Notes under the pieces: model-generated
Told to the model about the DNA's origin: nothing
Databases searched by the model: none
The model's input: the letters and a program-made list of their open reading frames with translations, nothing else
Shown: in pieces, positions 35,420 through 44,878 of the stretch
How positions within the stretch are numbered: the stretch's first letter is position 1
Layout of the letters: every line of letters begins with the position of its first letter
Made by a program: the position numbers and the translations under genes
Assembly: GCF_004358345.1 (NCBI RefSeq)
Contig: NZ_CP037952.1
Location: forward strand, 1,612,001 to 1,676,000
Direction of reading: 5' to 3'
DNA: 64,000 bases
Source of the DNA: Parashewanella spongiae
GTDB taxonomy: Bacteria; Pseudomonadota; Gammaproteobacteria; Enterobacterales; Shewanellaceae

Positions 35420-38400
35420 TAATGGGTAGACTCGCTCAATACTATCATTCCTGAGTTGAATTTATCCTCGATAAACTCAAGTTCAAATTCATCTTTGAGA
35501 AAACTTATCATTCCATTTTTTAACGTCTTATTGCCATGGTATCCAGTTATGATCGATGTTATCTTGGGTTCATTGTTTTTTTTGTGGTAACAAAATAATA
35601 GTCTTGCGAAAGCTAATGGAACACCTCGAATATGTGTACCATCGCCTGAATGTTCTTCGAAGATTTTATCCATATGCAAATCGATACAATGATTCATTAA
35701 GCCAACATTTTTTTTATATATTCCTTGTGTTATCCCTTTATCAATCAAGCTTGCGAAATTATCTTTTTCAAGCGGCGCAAGTTGAGCATGTATTTGTGAA
35801 GGGGTACTCATGTTACATTCGTTCATAATTTTTTCTAAATACCATATTCCAATGTCAAATTCTTTTGCCTTGATACATACTTTAGTAAAGGCATTGTAAA
35901 TGGCTACATCAGGTTTGATGCCCCATTGTTGTATTAAGCTGGTTGTAGCTGTATCGTCATCGCCCAACACCAATGATTTTGCTTCGGCATAACGTTCCAT
36001 TTCAGCGCAGGCCGTCAGCAAATTTATGCAGGTGATTAGACTGGCCTTTAATGACAAATGAGGTGCCATCACGGGCTTGTCACCACACACCAGTTGCCAA
36101 GCACTATCAAACTGGCCCGTTTTAGCGCATACCGTGATAAAGGCATTGTAAATGGGAACATTAGGCTTGATGCCCCATTGTTGCATTAAACTCTCTGTAA
36201 CTGTATCGTCCAACACCAATGACTTGGCTTCTTCATAACGCCCCGCTTCAGCGCAGGCAGCCAGCAAATTCATGCAAGTGATTGAATCTGCCTTTAGTGG
36301 TAGATGAGGTGCCATCACGGGCTTATCACCACACACCAGTTGCCAAGCTCTATCAAACTGACCCGTTTTAGCGCATACCGTGATAAAGGCACTGTAAATG
36401 GCAACATCAGGCTTAATGCCCCATTGTTGTATTAAGCTGGCTGTAGTTGTATTCCCATCGTCATCGCCCAACACCAATGATTTGGCTTCGGCATAACGGC
36501 CCGCTTCAGCGCAGGCCGTCAGCAAATTCGTGCAGATGATTATATCGGCTTTTAATGGCAAATGAGGTGCCATCACGGGCTTATCACCACACACCAGTTG
36601 CCAAGCACTATCAAACTGGCCAGTTTTAGCGCATACCGTGATAAAGGCGCTGTAAATGGCAACGATAGGCTTGATACCCCACAGTTGCATTAAACTAGCT
36701 GTATCGCCATCGCCCAACACCAATGATTTGGCTTCTTTAAAACGCTCCATTTCAGCGCAGGCCGTTAGCAAATTAATACAGGTGATTTGATTGGCCTTTA
36801 ATGACAAATGAGGTGCCATCAATGGCTTATATCCACACACCAGTTGCCAAGCACTATCAAACTGGTCAGTTTTAGAGCATACCGTGATAAAGGCATTGTA
36901 AATGGCAACATTGGTCTTGATGCCCCATTGCTGCATTAAACTGGCTGTATCTGTATCGCCATCGCCCAACACCAATGATTTGGCTTCTGCATAACGCCCC
37001 GTTTCAGCGCAGACAGCCAGCAAATTCAGGCAGGTAATTTGATTGGCTTTTAATGGCAAATGAGGTGCCATCACGGGCTTATCACCACACACCAGTTGCC
37101 AAGCACTATCAAAATGGCCCGTTTTAGCGCATACCGTGATAAAGGCGCTGTAAATGGCAACGTTAGGCTTGATACCCCACAGTTGCATTAAGCTAGCTGT
37201 ATCGTCATAGCCCAACACCAATGATTTGGCTTCTGCATAACGCCCCGTTTCAGCACAGGCTGTCAGCAAATTCGTGCAGGTGATTTGATTGGCTTTTAAT
37301 AGCAAATGAGGTGCCATCATGGGCTTATCACCACACACCAGTTGCCAAGCACTATCAAATTGGCCAGTTCTAGCGCATACTGTGATAAAAGCGCTGTAAA
37401 CGGCAACATTAGGCTTGATGCCCCATTGTTGCATTAAGCTGGATGTAGCTGTATCGCCATCACCCAACACCAATGACTTAGCTTCTGCATAACGCTCCAT
37501 TTCAGCGCAGGCAGCCAGCAAATCCATGCAGGTGATTGAATCTGCCTTTAGTGGTAGATGAGGTGACATCACGGGCTTGTCACCACACACCAGTTGCCAA
37601 GCACTATCAAATTGGCCCGTTTTAGCGCATACCGTAATAAAGGTGCTGTAAATGGCAGTATTAGGCTTGATGCCCCACAGTTGCATTAAGCTGGCTGTAG
37701 CTGTATCGCCCAACACCAATGATTTGGCTTCTGCATAACGCCCCGTTTCAGCGCATGCCGTCAGCAAATTCATGCAGGTGATTTGATTGGCCTTTAATGA
37801 CAAATGAGGTGCCATCACGGGCTTATTGCCACACACCAGTTGCCAAGCACTATCAAACTGACCCGTTTTAGCGCATACCGTGATGAAGGCATTGTAAATG
37901 GCAACATCAGGCTTGATGCCCCACTGCTGCATTAAGCTGGCTGTAGCTGTATCGCCCAACACCAATAATTTGGCTTCAGTAAAACGCTCCATTACAGCGC
38001 AGGCAGCCAGCAAATTCATACAGGTGATTTGATTGGCTTTTAATGGCAAATGAAGTGCCATCACAGGCTTGTCACCACACACCAGTCGCCAAGCACTATC
38101 AAACTGGCCGGTTTTAGCGCATACCGTGATAAAGGCGCTGTAAATGGCAACACTAGGCTTGATGTCCCACTGCTGCATTAAGCTGGCTGTAGCTGTATCG
38201 CCATCTTCATCGCCCAACACCAATGATTTGGCTTCTGCATAACGCCCCGATTCAGCGCAGGCCGTCAGCAAATTCAGACAGGTGATTGAATCTACCTTTA
38301 ATGGTAGATGATGTGCCATCACGGGCTTGTCACCACACACCAGTCGCCAAGCACTATCAAACTGGCCCGTTTTAGCGCATACCGTTATAAAAGCATTGTA

Positions 38401-39183
38401 AATGGCAGCATTAGGCTCAACGCACCATTGTTGCATTAAGCTGGCTTTAGCTGCATTGCTTAGCACCAACATTTTGGCATCTGAAAAATTTAAATTTAAC
38501 TTAATTAATTTCAGTAGTAGTATGCATGTTTTCGCTTCATAGGACGATTTAAATCGTATTATGTCACTAAAAATGCCGTTGAAATTAGATGAATGACTGT
38601 CAGAAAACTCGGCCGCTTTGTGTAACAATTTATGGATTAGTCTTATGTCCCATGATGTTTCCATGACCCGTTTGTCGTTTTTTAGACTGTGAATGATTTC
38701 AATAAGCTGCGAAAGTTTAGTGCAACCACCAATTAATGCATTTAACTCAATACCCAGTTGATTTTTGCTTTTCTGTTTAAGTATCCAAGAGTGAATAAGT
38801 GCACTGGTCTGAGTAAAAAAGGAGTCAGGAGAGGAAGGTGGTTGCTGTATTTGCCTAGTATATCGAGTGCTCGATTTGGGAGTAATAGAATCGAGCTCAG
38901 TTACAAAACGTTGGCGAACATTACTTGGCTTCTTACAATAATGAGCATCTTGTGTACGAGAGTTAAAGCGAGTCGACGATGATTTTTTGTTGAAAAAATC
39001 ATACAGATTTTGTCTATCGATTTTGCTTAATCTTTGATAACCCTGTTGTAAGTTTTCATCACCATCAAACCTTGAAACCTCAAAGTTAAGATAGGATACG
39101 GCTTCGCTAGGGTATTCTTGGAGACTTTTAAGCATGAATCTATATATTGATCCATGCTCAGCAGGAGTGCGCGCTGTCGCCAT
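35419..39183 (-). CDS. Pentatricopeptide-like repeat protein with SMR-like C-terminus (large paralog)
   Basis: The large protein (about 1,254 residues from ATG 39183; a TTG four codons upstream is possible) has three parts. The N-terminal ~260 residues are helical. Ten tandem ~83-residue units follow, each with two PPR-like helix pairs: VAIYNAFITVCAKTGQFDSA and QITCMNLLTACAETGRYAEA, the second leading to WGIKPD. The pattern matches the PPR consensus (YNxLIxxCxKxGxxxxA, then GIxPD). The C-terminus has DLH and, ~45 residues later, ITGYHGNKTLKNGMISFL, resembling an SMR domain. PPR proteins bind RNA base by base; SMR domains can cut or bind nucleic acid. No signal peptide is seen. Function is unknown. 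Confidence 0.8.
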   Translation of the reverse strand: MATARTPAEHGSIYRFMLKSLQEYPSEAVSYLNFEVSRFDGDENLQQGYQRLSKIDRQNLYDFFNKKSSSTRFNSRTQDAHYCKKPSNVRQRFVTELDSITPKSSTRYTRQIQQPPSSPDSFFTQTSALIHSWILKQKSKNQLGIELNALIGGCTKLSQLIEIIHSLKNDKRVMETSWDIRLIHKLLHKAAEFSDSHSSNFNGIFSDIIRFKSSYEAKTCILLLKLIKLNLNFSDAKMLVLSNAAKASLMQQWCVEPNAAIYNAFITVCAKTGQFDSAWRLVCGDKPVMAHHLPLKVDSITCLNLLTACAESGRYAEAKSLVLGDEDGDTATASLMQQWDIKPSVAIYSAFITVCAKTGQFDSAWRLVCGDKPVMALHLPLKANQITCMNLLAACAVMERFTEAKLLVLGDTATASLMQQWGIKPDVAIYNAFITVCAKTGQFDSAWQLVCGNKPVMAPHLSLKANQITCMNLLTACAETGRYAEAKSLVLGDTATASLMQLWGIKPNTAIYSTFITVCAKTGQFDSAWQLVCGDKPVMSPHLPLKADSITCMDLLAACAEMERYAEAKSLVLGDGDTATSSLMQQWGIKPNVAVYSAFITVCARTGQFDSAWQLVCGDKPMMAPHLLLKANQITCTNLLTACAETGRYAEAKSLVLGYDDTASLMQLWGIKPNVAIYSAFITVCAKTGHFDSAWQLVCGDKPVMAPHLPLKANQITCLNLLAVCAETGRYAEAKSLVLGDGDTDTASLMQQWGIKTNVAIYNAFITVCSKTDQFDSAWQLVCGYKPLMAPHLSLKANQITCINLLTACAEMERFKEAKSLVLGDGDTASLMQLWGIKPIVAIYSAFITVCAKTGQFDSAWQLVCGDKPVMAPHLPLKADIIICTNLLTACAEAGRYAEAKSLVLGDDDGNTTTASLIQQWGIKPDVAIYSAFITVCAKTGQFDRAWQLVCGDKPVMAPHLPLKADSITCMNLLAACAEAGRYEEAKSLVLDDTVTESLMQQWGIKPNVPIYNAFITVCAKTGQFDSAWQLVCGDKPVMAPHLSLKASLITCINLLTACAEMERYAEAKSLVLGDDDTATTSLIQQWGIKPDVAIYNAFTKVCIKAKEFDIGIWYLEKIMNECNMSTPSQIHAQLAPLEKDNFASLIDKGITQGIYKKNVGLMNHCIDLHMDKIFEEHSGDGTHIRGVPLAFARLLFCYHKKNNEPKITSIITGYHGNKTLKNGMISFLKDEFELEFIEDKFNSGMIVLSESTH
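35908..38412. repeat. Tandem DNA repeat array inside the large PPR-like gene
   Basis: Ten direct units of about 246-264 bp, highly similar at DNA level (for example the recurring GGTGCCATCACGGGCTTATC). Length differences fall in the acidic linker after GD. High identity suggests recent expansion or homogenisation. Confidence 0.88.
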
Positions 39184-39195
39184 CACATTACTCAA

Positions 39196-39699
39196 TAAGT
39201 GAGTGAATTAACCAGCTAAGAAATAACGCACTGAAAAGATAAATACAAAAATATTCAGCTTTAAGGCATTCTATAAATGTATAACAGAAAATATCCACCG
39301 CACAGGGGAGCCGTTTCATAGCTCATTGTTGTACCTAAGACTCAAACAAGGAATAATGAAATTGAGTGTAAATTGGTTTTTCCCCTCCCTTGCCAACTTG
39401 GTCGGCTGGCGCATTTTTGCCCCATTCCTTTTTTCACAAGGCCATCAATTGCAATATTATTTCTAATGGTTAGTCGTTTAAAATCATCTTTTTTTGAGAG
39501 AACGCTTTGTGAAGAAGCAGACCTAAAGATTAACATTTATAGTGGTTCGTGCTATAAATTTGCTTCAAGTGCTGTTGTAGTGAAACCACCATTTTTAACT
39601 GACTTAATTCAACAATTTTTCGTCGAGATAATATGTTCTTTTGTGACGTTAGCGGTGATTTTACCTGAAGTTACTTTCTGAAGTGCATGCAAGAAGGCG
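39196..39699. other. Intergenic region, about 500 bp
   Basis: It separates the kinase-like gene from the PPR-SMR-like gene, both on the minus strand, so the promoter of the kinase-side operon is not expected here. I see no gene with a plausible start and no member of the repeat families. Confidence 0.5.
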
Positions 39700-40485
39700 T
39701 TATGGTAAATGGCTCTTACTCATATAATTTAACAAATGGAATCTTTCAAGGCATTCTTCCGCACTAGGAGTCGGACTTCCTTCGGTAAAATCAATAATGT
39801 CTGCAAAATATTTTCTTTCTTCTTTGGATAAATAGTTAGTGAAAGATTCAACTATTTTTCCAGAGTTTTTTATATCTCTTTCTTTTAAGATGGCTAAGTG
39901 AGGCATATATTCGCATGAGTCCCCAAAATCGCATATTTTTAGCTTACCATCGCTTCCTAACAGCATGTTATCAATATAAAAATTATTATGTATTATATTG
40001 TTTTTATGTATATAAGCTAATCCTTCAAAAAGACTTCTAATATAAATAGCCATACCTTTAAGCTCTACTGGAGAATGTTTACACATCCATTTTCTTATGT
40101 CAGTCCCTTTTTTTTCAGTTATAGATACCACATCACCATTAGAGTCAACCTCTTCACTAACAAATTGAATAATATTTTTATGACCAGAAAGTATCTTAAG
40201 AAAACGTGATTCGTTATTCATTTTTTTTATGCAGTCATCATAAAGTTGTTTATCAACTCTTTTTGATTGTAGAGAAATTTTATGGGGTTTTAGCAGCTTT
40301 ACAACCAACGGCTCCCCATCTTTACTGACTTCATAAACATCGCAATAAGCGCCACTCCCAATAGGGGCTATTGGATAACAAGCCGAAATAATATCATTAT
40401 GTAATTTTTGATATTCTGATTTTGGTGATTCTTGGTTGTTACTATAAGGCAAGCAACAACCAATACCTTTAATGGCTTCTGACAT
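39700..40485 (-). CDS. Eukaryotic-type protein kinase fold lacking the catalytic Asp (pseudokinase)
   Basis: From ATG 40485 the protein has 261 residues. The glycine loop is GSGAYCDVYEV (43-53), the ATP-anchoring Lys is in VVKLLK (63), and DFG is intact (186-188). The catalytic loop HRDLKxxN is replaced by HNNFYIDN (166-173): the catalytic Asp is Asn and the loop Lys is Tyr, while the metal-binding Asn 173 is kept. The C-lobe is short. It therefore probably binds nucleotide but phosphorylates poorly or not at all. The open frame extends 16 codons upstream without a ribosome site. The neighbours are PPR-SMR-like genes. Confidence 0.75.
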   Translation of the reverse strand: MSEAIKGIGCCLPYSNNQESPKSEYQKLHNDIISACYPIAPIGSGAYCDVYEVSKDGEPLVVKLLKPHKISLQSKRVDKQLYDDCIKKMNNESRFLKILSGHKNIIQFVSEEVDSNGDVVSITEKKGTDIRKWMCKHSPVELKGMAIYIRSLFEGLAYIHKNNIIHNNFYIDNMLLGSDGKLKICDFGDSCEYMPHLAILKERDIKNSGKIVESFTNYLSKEERKYFADIIDFTEGSPTPSAEECLERFHLLNYMSKSHLP

Positions 40486-40795
40486 GATTATTAAAACTTT
40501 AAATATAAATAGGTTAAATAAGTTTAGCAACACCCATTTTATATATCATTAATCACTGTTAATCATTATTTTAATAATGAGAATTAAAAAATGTCTGTTT
40601 ACCATAACCTTTCGTTGTGCGCATTTCTGTTTCAAGCCCTAAGTGGTATTTTTAGGGCTAGTAGTAACTTTAAAAAATTCGATACACATCATTTGATTTT
40701 AGAGATACTTAAACTAATGAAATCTGTTGATTATGAAATGAAACCGAAACACGCTTTCGTCCAAAAACGAGTCAACCAGCTGATATGATTTAATT

Positions 40796-41064
40796 GGGTG
40801 TCCAGCCTAATTGATGTTAGTTTTTTAACTTATTGATTTTCTGTAAGCGAACAAGTAAAAATACCTGTAAATGGTTTTCACCTTTAAAACCACTTAGTCG
40901 CCATTTCGGTTAAAACAACAAAATCTGGCATTTTTTTGAATTTGAAATTTTAGCTAACATCATTTAGAAAGAACTAAATGGACATATTACCTTTACATGT
41001 TCCTAACTTTTTAAAACAACGGAACTTTCTCCTTATATCTTCACATTATTTAGGCTGAGCCCCC
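40796..41064. repeat. Family G inverted-repeat element, copy 1
   Basis: Begins GGGTGTCCAGCCTAATTG and ends TTAGGCTGAGCCCCC. It is tandem with a second, longer copy 8 bases downstream. It is non-coding. Confidence 0.75.
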
Positions 41065-41072
41065 ATTTAATT

Positions 41073-41375
41073 GGGTGTTCAGCCTAATTGATGTTAGTTT
41101 TTTAACTTATTGATTTTCTGTGAGCGAACAAATAAAAATACCTGTAAATGGCTTTCACCTTTATAACCACTTAGTCGCCATTTCGGTAAAAATATCTAGT
41201 TTTAACCTTATTTTTAAGGTTAAAACAGCAAAATCTGGCATTTTTTTGAATTTGAAATTTTAGCTAACATCATTTATAAAGAACTAAATGGACATATAAC
41301 CTTTACATGTTCCTAACTTTTTAAAATAAAGGAACTCTCTTCTTATATCTTCACATTATTTAGGCTGAGCACCCC
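41073..41375. repeat. Family G inverted-repeat element, copy 2
   Basis: Ends GGGTGTTCAGCCTAATTG and TTAGGCTGAGCACCCC. It is about 30 bp longer than copy 1 because of an extra AT-rich block. It truncates the 3' end of the IS110-family transposase. Confidence 0.78.
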
Positions 41376-41902
41376 ACGAGTATTTGCCCTGATTTCCCGT
41401 TAATGTCGCTAATAAACCCGCCCAGACGAATACCAGCATCATCTAAGGTTTTATGTAATCGATTTTTCTCATTACTCAATTCCTTTTTTTGTTTGTCTCT
41501 TCTGCGAGTCAGTAATCTGAGTTGCTCCTGCTGTGGCGCTGGAACGAAACTTGACCGAACGAGTCCATAGTGACCAAGTGAAGCGAGCCATTGACTGTCA
41601 ATGACATCTGTCTTTCGACCGGGAACATTCTTGACATGTCTTGCATTAACGACCTGCGTTTTTATGCCAGTAGTAACAAGTGAAAGGTAGATGCTTTTCC
41701 AGTAAACACCTGTACTTTCCATGACAGCTAGCTCAATATGATGCTGCTTGAGAAAATGGCATAATTTCAAGCGTTCTTTTTTTAAAGTACCAAAGGATTG
41801 AGTGATTTCTTCAATTCCCTGCTCTGTCTCCTAGCGGATAGTGACCATGACCATCATCTTGTGGACATCTAATCCTGCACAACTTTTTACAATAGGTTCC
41901 AT
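41360..41902 (-). pseudogene. IS110-family transposase, truncated and with an internal stop
   Basis: From ATG 41902 the frame reads MEPIVKSCAGLDVHKMMV, the start of the RuvC-like DEDD domain, then meets a TAG at about 41834-41836. It resumes with ETEQGIEEITQSFGTL and continues through MESTGVYWKSIY and GRKTDVIDSQWLA. The C-terminal Ser-containing transposase_20 part is missing, cut by family G copy 2. It is non-functional. Confidence 0.85.
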
Positions 41903-42130
41903 AAAATACTACTCCACTGAATTAAAGTGAGTAGCAAAACCTAGTGGATAGATTGGATTGCCAAAAACTCTAACGAGAACTGGTCATTTTACCGTTCATT
42001 CAATGCGTAAAAGCTGAAATAGCCGAGGGTACGAGCAACCATATCCAGATCAGTTTAGGTTCAGTTATGAAAACTAAAAAAAATGCGACCACGATTTAAG
42101 CTCTGCTAATAGTTAGAATAAAACAGAAAG

Positions 42131-42213
42131 AATTTTCATGGTGTAGGGTGATAGAAAAATAGTAGTCAAAGTAAACGCATATGACATCTATGCCTATCAT
42201 GAACGTTTAGGTT
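42131..42213. repeat. Dispersed repeat F (inverted relative to 30259)
   Basis: An ~80-bp match in reverse orientation to 30259-30341, including CATCTATGCCTATCATGAA. Origin unknown; both copies end near AACCTAAAC/AAACCT-like sequence. Confidence 0.7.
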
Positions 42214-42265
42214 CAAGTATCTCAACAATAGTGTTGAGTAGGGTCACTGAGCGATGAGGTAGTAA

Positions 42266-42412
42266 ATGCGGGCTGCGCTGGGCTACAAATCAATAGCGGG
42301 AGCCAAAGTCATAATCGCTGGAATTGAGCTCTGGAAAACGATAAAAAAGCAAGATGAAAGAGGCACTGGTTCAATCGATTTCGTAGATCCTTACTCAGTG
42401 GCAGCCTAATTG
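42266..42412 (+). pseudogene. C-terminal remnant of an IS6-like DDE transposase
   Basis: The frame gives LGYKSIAGAKVIIAGIELW and KTIKKQD, resembling the conserved end (GFKS...AxxTIAGIE...MIKK) of IS6-family transposases. Nothing upstream of it is recognisable. This is a short relic; the family call is tentative. Confidence 0.45.
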
Positions 42413-42466
42413 TTCATGAAGTTCAGTGTTCCCGTGTTTAATATCGAAGAAGATGTAAAAGCCCTC

Positions 42467-44878
42467 TTAGTTCATAGGGTCATTCAATACAATTTGCCCT
42501 GGATTAGTTTCTTTCCCGACAAACTCCAATCCAAATTGCTCTTTAAGAAATTTTATCATTCCATGTTTTAAAGTATTTCCCCCATGATACCCAGTTGCAA
42601 TGGTTGTGACTTTGTTCTTTTTTTCTTTATAGTGGTAACTAAATAGTAATTCAGCAAACTCCAATGGAACACCTTGAAGAAGGGCATTATGTTCTTCTTT
42701 TTCGAAAATCGCATTAATATGCAAGTCTAGACAATTATCTGTTAATCCAACACTTTCTCGATATACGCCTTTCTTTATATCACTATCAATAGTGTTGGCA
42801 AAATTAGTTTTATCAAACATTGCAAGGTGAGCATGCATTTTATGGGAAACACTTATCTCATATTCTTTCATTATTTTCTTTACAATAACTTTTCCTACTT
42901 CAAATTTATCAACTTTAGTGTAAACCTTGATAAAAGCACATAAAATCCCTTCATCAGGCTTAATCCCCCATTGTTTCATTAAGCTCACATCAGGGGAATT
43001 GCCCAGCATTAATGTGTTGGCCTTTTCAAAATTTCCAGTTTCAGCGCAAGCAGTGAGCAGATTCAGGCAGGTAATTCGATCGGGTTGCAGCGGCAAATCG
43101 GGCGCCATCAATCGCTTAACACCATGCACCAGTTGCCAAGCAATATCAAAATTATCTGTTTTACCGCATACTGTAATAAAGGCATTGAAAATCTTTTCAT
43201 TAGGTTCAATCCCCCATTGTTTCATTAAGCTGCCATTAGGGGAGTCATCGCCCAGCACTAATGCATTGGCCTTTTCAATATTTCTAGTTTCAACACAAGC
43301 GCTGATCAGATTCATGCAGGTGAGTATGTCAGCTTGCAGCGGCAAATCAGGCGCCATCAATCGGTTTTTGCCGTGCACCAATTGCCAAGCAACATCAAAA
43401 TGGTTAGTTTTACCGCATACTGTAATAAAGGCACCGTAAATTTTTACATCAGGCTCAATTCCCCATTGTTTTATTAAACTGCAATTAGAGGCGTTGCCCA
43501 GCACTAATGTTTTAGCCTCATTGAAATATCCAGTTTCAGCGCAAGCAGTGAGCAGATTCAAACAGGTGATTTGATTGGCTTGCAGCAGCGAACCGGGTGC
43601 CATCATTTGCTGCACCAGTTGCCAAGCATCAACAAAATGGTTAGTTTTACCGCATACCGTAATAAAAGCATTGTAAATTTTTAAATTAGGTTTAACCCCC
43701 CATTGTTTCATTAAGCTGCCATAAGGGGGATTGCCCAGCACCAATGCTTTGGCCTTTCCAAAATGTCCAGTTTCAGCGCAAGCCTTGAGCAGGTTCAAGC
43801 AAGTGACTTGATTGGCTTGCAGCGGCGAGTCAGGCGCCATCAATCGATTTTCACCGTACACCAGTTGCCAAGCAGCATCAAAATGGTTAGTTTTACCGCA
43901 TACTGTAATAAAAGCGCTGAAAATTTTTACATCAGGCTCTATCCCCCATTGTTTCATTAAGCTGCCATCAGGGGAGTCATCGCCCAGAACTAATGCTTTG
44001 GCCTTTCCAAAATGTCCAGTTTTAGCGCAAGCAGTGAGCAGATTCAAACAGGTGACTTGATTGGCTTGCAGCGGCGAATCCGGCACCATCAACCGCTTGT
44101 TGCCGTGCACTAGTTGCCAAGCAGTATCAAAATGATTAGTTTTCCCACATACCGTAATAAAGGTATTGTAAATTATTACATTAGGCTCAATCCCCCATCG
44201 CTTCATTAAGCTATCATTGGGGAATTCACCCAATACTAATGACTTTGCATTTGAGAAGTTTAAATTTAATTCAATTAACTTAAGGAGTAATGTGCAGGTT
44301 TTAGCCCTATAAGGCGTGCTTACAGTGAAAGATATTATGTCGTTAAAGATGTTATCGAATTTTGATGATTCCAAATCATTAAAAACAGCAACTTTGTGCA
44401 ATAGTTTATGAATAAGCCTTATATCCCACTGTGTTGCTCGTGCTATTTTGTCTTTCTTTACGGTATGGATGATATCAATGAGGTCTGAAAGTTGAGTACA
44501 AGTCTCAATCAATGAACTTAAGCTAATGCCTACGAACTTTGCACTTTCCTGATTAGAATTCAATTGCTGGATGATGTTTTTGGTCTTATCAATAAAGGAA
44601 AGGGATGTGTCAACATGAACTCCAGTTTCTCTATGCTCAAGATGTTCGCAGGATTTTGAACTCGCACTTGTTTGTCCTCCACAAAAAAAAAGATGAAGTT
44701 GTTTTGTTTCGGCGGCGTCCAACTTGCAATAATACTCTTTTAAAATTTTATACCCATCGAAGATTGAACTTTCGGAGTGGAGATATAATACCGCCTGCTC
44801 TGGGAAATATTGGAGTGTTTTAGACAAAAAATTGTATGGTGACAATAGTTCAGCTGTCGTGTAATCAGCTCTATTCAT
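42467..44878 (-). CDS. Pentatricopeptide-like repeat protein with SMR-like C-terminus (small paralog)
   Basis: This 803-residue paralog of the large PPR-like protein has the same plan. The helical N-terminus shares QWDIRLIHKLLHK and AKTCTLLLKLIELNLNFSNA. Five tandem ~81-residue double units follow (ITVCGKTNHFDAAWQLV, then VTCLNLLTACAETGHFGKA, then WGIEPD), about residues 234-642. The SMR-like tail has DLH at 718-720 and ATGYHGGNTLKHGMIKFL near 761-778. Units differ more from each other than in the large paralog. No signal peptide is seen. RNA binding is inferred from the PPR pattern. Fifteen bases after its stop there is no clear terminator. Confidence 0.8.
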   Translation of the reverse strand: MNRADYTTAELLSPYNFLSKTLQYFPEQAVLYLHSESSIFDGYKILKEYYCKLDAAETKQLHLFFCGGQTSASSKSCEHLEHRETGVHVDTSLSFIDKTKNIIQQLNSNQESAKFVGISLSSLIETCTQLSDLIDIIHTVKKDKIARATQWDIRLIHKLLHKVAVFNDLESSKFDNIFNDIISFTVSTPYRAKTCTLLLKLIELNLNFSNAKSLVLGEFPNDSLMKRWGIEPNVIIYNTFITVCGKTNHFDTAWQLVHGNKRLMVPDSPLQANQVTCLNLLTACAKTGHFGKAKALVLGDDSPDGSLMKQWGIEPDVKIFSAFITVCGKTNHFDAAWQLVYGENRLMAPDSPLQANQVTCLNLLKACAETGHFGKAKALVLGNPPYGSLMKQWGVKPNLKIYNAFITVCGKTNHFVDAWQLVQQMMAPGSLLQANQITCLNLLTACAETGYFNEAKTLVLGNASNCSLIKQWGIEPDVKIYGAFITVCGKTNHFDVAWQLVHGKNRLMAPDLPLQADILTCMNLISACVETRNIEKANALVLGDDSPNGSLMKQWGIEPNEKIFNAFITVCGKTDNFDIAWQLVHGVKRLMAPDLPLQPDRITCLNLLTACAETGNFEKANTLMLGNSPDVSLMKQWGIKPDEGILCAFIKVYTKVDKFEVGKVIVKKIMKEYEISVSHKMHAHLAMFDKTNFANTIDSDIKKGVYRESVGLTDNCLDLHINAIFEKEEHNALLQGVPLEFAELLFSYHYKEKKNKVTTIATGYHGGNTLKHGMIKFLKEQFGLEFVGKETNPGQIVLNDPMN
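42953..44179. repeat. Tandem repeat array inside the small PPR-like gene
   Basis: Five direct units of about 237-252 bp encoding double PPR-like motifs. Recurring segments include ATTCCCCATTGTTT-like codons for KQWGIE. Unit 3 lacks a few residues after QLV. Confidence 0.82.

Noticed and set aside
35908-38412. Periodic DNA repeats resembling a CRISPR or other non-coding array
   Set aside because: The period is about 250 bp, units have no short palindromic repeats, and the whole stretch is one open reading frame encoding PPR-like units.
39373-39681. 102-codon plus-strand frame between the PPR-SMR-like and kinase-like genes
   Set aside because: No ribosome site, no recognisable protein features, and overlaps another minus-strand frame of equal quality; likely chance.
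40591-40788. 65-codon plus-strand frame beside family G
   Set aside because: It has an ATG but no clear ribosome site and no family; the support is too weak for a gene call.
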